DNA of 16,365 nucleotides, taken from Deltaproteobacteria bacterium (lineage in GTDB: Bacteria > Myxococcota_A > Polyangia > HGW-17 > SLPX01). Positions 14,454 through 16,365 of this stretch are shown here, piece after piece. Position 1 is the stretch's first letter. Every line of letters begins with the position of its first letter. The notes beneath the pieces are model-generated. The model had not been told where the DNA came from and ran no database searches. It saw only the letters and a list, made by a program, of their open reading frames with translations. Both the position numbers and the translations under genes were made by a program. Where the stretch lies: NCBI GenBank assembly GCA_011390535.1, contig JAABSF010000012.1, forward strand, positions 1 through 16,365, given 5' to 3'.

Positions 14454-14705
14454 CTAATCAGTGGATTCCTTTTTGGAGGATTTTTTTGGGGGAGACTCTT
14501 TTTTGTTTGAAGAGGGAGCCTTTTTGCCTGCATAATCGGTGACATACCACCCAGAGCCTTTTAAATGAAAGGAAGTGTTAGATATTAAACGAACAAGGCT
14601 TCTTTTCCCGCAATTTGGACAGACTTTTTTTGGGCTTTCCGATATTTTCTGCCACTCTTCCAGCTCATGACCACATTTTTTGCAACCGTATTCGTATATT
14701 GGCAT
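14454..14705 (-). CDS. FmdB-family zinc-ribbon protein
   Basis: The first 45 residues are a zinc ribbon: MPIYEYGCKKCG with C8-x2-C11, then C29-x2-C32 (VCPNCG), followed by the family's LVRLIS and FHLKGSGWYVTDY. The remainder is a Lys/Ser-rich tail. FmdB-type proteins are short, often annotated as putative regulatory proteins; their molecular function is unclear. It has a good ribosome binding site (AGGTGG, about 4 bases from ATG 14705). On the minus strand it precedes the small ORF and oppDF with a 27-base gap, so co-transcription is likely. A perfect -35 hexamer TTGACA (complement 14774-14779) upstream has only poor -10 matches. Confidence 0.88.
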   Translation of the reverse strand: MPIYEYGCKKCGHELEEWQKISESPKKVCPNCGKRSLVRLISNTSFHLKGSGWYVTDYAGKKAPSSNKKESPPKKSSKKESTD

Positions 14706-14882
14706 TTATCCACCTGTTTTCTTTCCTGCTTTTCAAAATATCACACAGGATAAGTTAAACATTTCAACGTTTTTGTCAAGAGACGCGATTAAACAGATAA
14801 AGGGTTGCTGAGCATACAAAAAATGTATGAAATTAAGGGCTATTAAACTACTTGGGGGTTTTACTTTCTTTTCATCTTTAAG
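14706..14882. promoter_or_regulatory. Intergenic region upstream of fmdB with palindrome
   Basis: On the minus strand it holds TTGACA (complement 14774-14779), a possible -35 for fmdB without a clear -10. At 14813-14829 CATACA-AAAAA-TGTATG is a perfect 6-bp inverted repeat, upstream of that element and after the neighbouring ORF's end; it may be a weak terminator or an operator. Nothing else is recognisable. Confidence 0.3.
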
Positions 14883-16238
14883 TCATTTAACAGCCCAATA
14901 TATTTCACCTTTTGGGTCCATTTTTTTATATGAAAGAAGGCGCTTCATTGATTGAGTTAATGTTTCATCTTCACGTGGGCTGAAGACAACAGAAAAAGAA
15001 GCTGTTTTACCAAGATCTTCTTGCTTGAGAGTACCGGGCTTTAAAGTGGCGATTTTTTTTCTTTCGAGCAAAGAGACAGCTTTTTCAATAGAGACAGAAT
15101 TTTTAGGGGGAGTAGTAATTCGGGCACTCACTACTGATGGGCTGGTTTTGCTTGAAGATAAGTAAGCAATGCCAAACTTTTCCAAATTGGCTTTTTGGAG
15201 CCTGTTAGCTTGTTTAGACAATAACGTTGCTGGGCTCTCTCCGTTCATGAAAATTGTGATATCATTAACTTTTTCGTGATTTCCTTTATAATTCAAGCTC
15301 TTTCTTGCGATAGCTTTTGCTTTTCTCAGCCCCATTAGAAGAGAAGCGGTATCTGATGGTGAGTGCGAGAATAGTTTGCCTGGAAGCGGGATGCCTTCAA
15401 TGAAATTAATGATTCTTGGATCTTTGTCATGAAGTCCGGCGACAGGACGAGTGGATAATCTCATCCCTGATGAAAGAATAACGGCTACCAGCAAAGCTTC
15501 TGGGGGCGGAGATAGGGAGCCTTTAGAATTATTGATCTTAGGTAAAACAATCCATTCAGATTCAATTTTCAGTGCTCCGGGTAAAGGAATTGGAACACGG
15601 AGTTTTTGGATCTTTTTAACTTGTCTCTGCACAAACGAAGAATGGATTTTTATTATGGGGTCTGACAACTCCTCATTAATTCCCCTGGAGATCCTGGTTA
15701 GCGCCTCCAAAGATCTCATAGCTGCGGAGGAGTGAACGGTATGATAGATAGGTTCCTCTTGGCTGTTATAACCAAGATTTTTGAAATCACAGGCTTTTTG
15801 AGCTTTTTTTACCAGCTCATCGAGTGATGTGATGTTTTTCAAAGAGTCACACGCATGACCACACTCAGCTTTATTTAAGAGAGAATATAGAGAGGACGGC
15901 GAAGAAATGCTCAGAATCTTTTTAAACACTTCCGGGCATTGAAAAGGAAGGGCTCGCGCTAAGACAAAAGCAGCGGATCTCTCCGAATGCTCAGGTAGTG
16001 TTTCAAACATTTTGTCGTTTTGGATCATCAGGGCTAAACGAGTCCTCGTACCCACTGGACCTCTTGTTTTCAATAGCTTATAAATAGCAGAGTAGAGAGC
16101 AGGGTCTTTGTCGGTGGTGGTTAACCAAGAGATAAGGGTTTTTGCTCTATCTGCGAGGTCTACATAGGCGCCGGACGGGCCTTCTGCTTTGGACATCAAA
16201 GAGAACCTGCTTTTAAGCGCTTTGGCCAGTAATTCCAT
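14883..16238 (-). CDS. Unrecognised 451-residue protein, N-terminus uncertain
   Basis: I do not recognise this protein. The N-terminal 250 residues look helical (LADRAKTLISWL, SAAFVLARALPF, SLYSLLNKAECGHACDSL). The middle and C-terminal half contain a moderately hydrophobic stretch near 246-262 (PPEALLVAVILSSGMRLS) and segments such as NDITIFMNGESP with AYLSSS. One stretch (ITIFMNGESPATLLSKQANR) faintly recalls periplasmic domains of ExbD/TolR-like proteins, not enough to call. No signal peptide is visible at ATG 16238 and no ribosome binding site precedes it. The same frame has no stop from 16239 to the window edge and no ATG, GTG or TTG there, so the true start may lie beyond 16365. Against that, the upstream bases are AT-rich and a well-placed divergent start exists at 16328 on the plus strand. 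Genuine coding is supported by the 1.35-kb open frame. Confidence 0.6.
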   Translation of the reverse strand: MELLAKALKSRFSLMSKAEGPSGAYVDLADRAKTLISWLTTTDKDPALYSAIYKLLKTRGPVGTRTRLALMIQNDKMFETLPEHSERSAAFVLARALPFQCPEVFKKILSISSPSSLYSLLNKAECGHACDSLKNITSLDELVKKAQKACDFKNLGYNSQEEPIYHTVHSSAAMRSLEALTRISRGINEELSDPIIKIHSSFVQRQVKKIQKLRVPIPLPGALKIESEWIVLPKINNSKGSLSPPPEALLVAVILSSGMRLSTRPVAGLHDKDPRIINFIEGIPLPGKLFSHSPSDTASLLMGLRKAKAIARKSLNYKGNHEKVNDITIFMNGESPATLLSKQANRLQKANLEKFGIAYLSSSKTSPSVVSARITTPPKNSVSIEKAVSLLERKKIATLKPGTLKQEDLGKTASFSVVFSPREDETLTQSMKRLLSYKKMDPKGEIYWAVK

Positions 16239-16327
16239 ACAAGAAGCGCTTATAACGAGATTTTTTCCTCTAAAATATTTTTTCGAATCATTGTTTGATT
16301 TTTTTCGGCATTTTTCCGGAAGGTGAA

Positions 16328-16365
16328 GTGTCTGAAACAGCCGTGATAAAAGCCATTCGTTTTTT
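16328..16365 (+). CDS. Possible start of a divergent gene at the right edge
   Basis: GTG at 16328 with GGAAGG (16318-16323) 4 bases upstream opens a frame (MSETAVIKAIRF) to the window end. Only 12 codons are visible, so it could be chance; it competes with an upstream extension of the neighbouring minus-strand ORF. Confidence 0.25.
   Translation, partial: MSETAVIKAIRF

Noticed and set aside
14360..14545. Minus-strand 61-codon frame overlapping the end of fmdB
   Set aside because: It overlaps the FmdB C-terminus in another frame and has Lys/Pro/Ser low-complexity sequence; shadow.
1..16365. CRISPR arrays, tRNA/rRNA genes, insertion sequences or prophage
   Set aside because: No regularly spaced repeats, cloverleaf-like or rRNA sequence, transposase or phage gene was seen.

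Overview
The window comes from a Gram-negative bacterium of low to middling GC content. It encodes an outer-membrane lipoprotein with a lipobox, a signal-peptide-bearing beta-barrel protein, an ECF sigma/anti-sigma pair, and a giant receiver-PATAN-J-TPR protein. That last architecture, and the pairing of a TPR protein with a LolB-like lipoprotein, is what one expects from the old Deltaproteobacteria (Myxococcota, Bdellovibrionota, SAR324-like lineages). The assignment is an inference from gene content. I saw no rRNA, tRNA, CRISPR array, insertion sequence or prophage gene; this looks like ordinary chromosomal housekeeping DNA with some lineage-specific genes.

Layout. Positions 1-4936 (+): a left-truncated TPR protein overlaps a LolB-like lipoprotein. 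Then comes comM, an overlapping unrecognised Cys-rich protein, and a YceF-type Maf pyrophosphatase. Positions 4986-5186 (-): a small ribbon-helix-helix regulator, with a near-perfect inverted repeat just upstream that is a good candidate autoregulatory operator. Positions 5286-5305 hold two DnaA-box-like 9-mers. Positions 5454-8374 (+): radC, an outer-membrane barrel protein with its own sigma70-like promoter, then an ECF sigma factor and its zinc-finger membrane anti-sigma factor.

Positions 8520-16238 (-): a 66-residue conserved-looking protein of unknown role; a protein of about 1100 residues combining receiver, PATAN/DUF4388, a J-like domain without HPD, TPRs and a possibly inactive M48-like C-terminus; then, reading back upstream, oppF, oppD, an undescribed 26-codon hydrophobic small ORF ending exactly at the oppD start codon, and a FmdB-type zinc ribbon. 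A 451-codon unrecognised ORF follows, and a possible divergent gene starts at the right edge.

Working together: the TPR/LolB-like pair fits lipoprotein traffic or envelope assembly; ComM and RadC relate to recombination and DNA processing; the ECF/anti-sigma pair is an envelope-stress-type switch sitting beside an outer-membrane protein. The transport locus fmdB-sORF-oppD-oppF lacks permease and binding-protein genes here, and it is followed by the giant response regulator. The most interesting items are that regulator and its degenerate J domain, the small ORF coupled to oppD, and the regulator/operator pair at 4986-5259.
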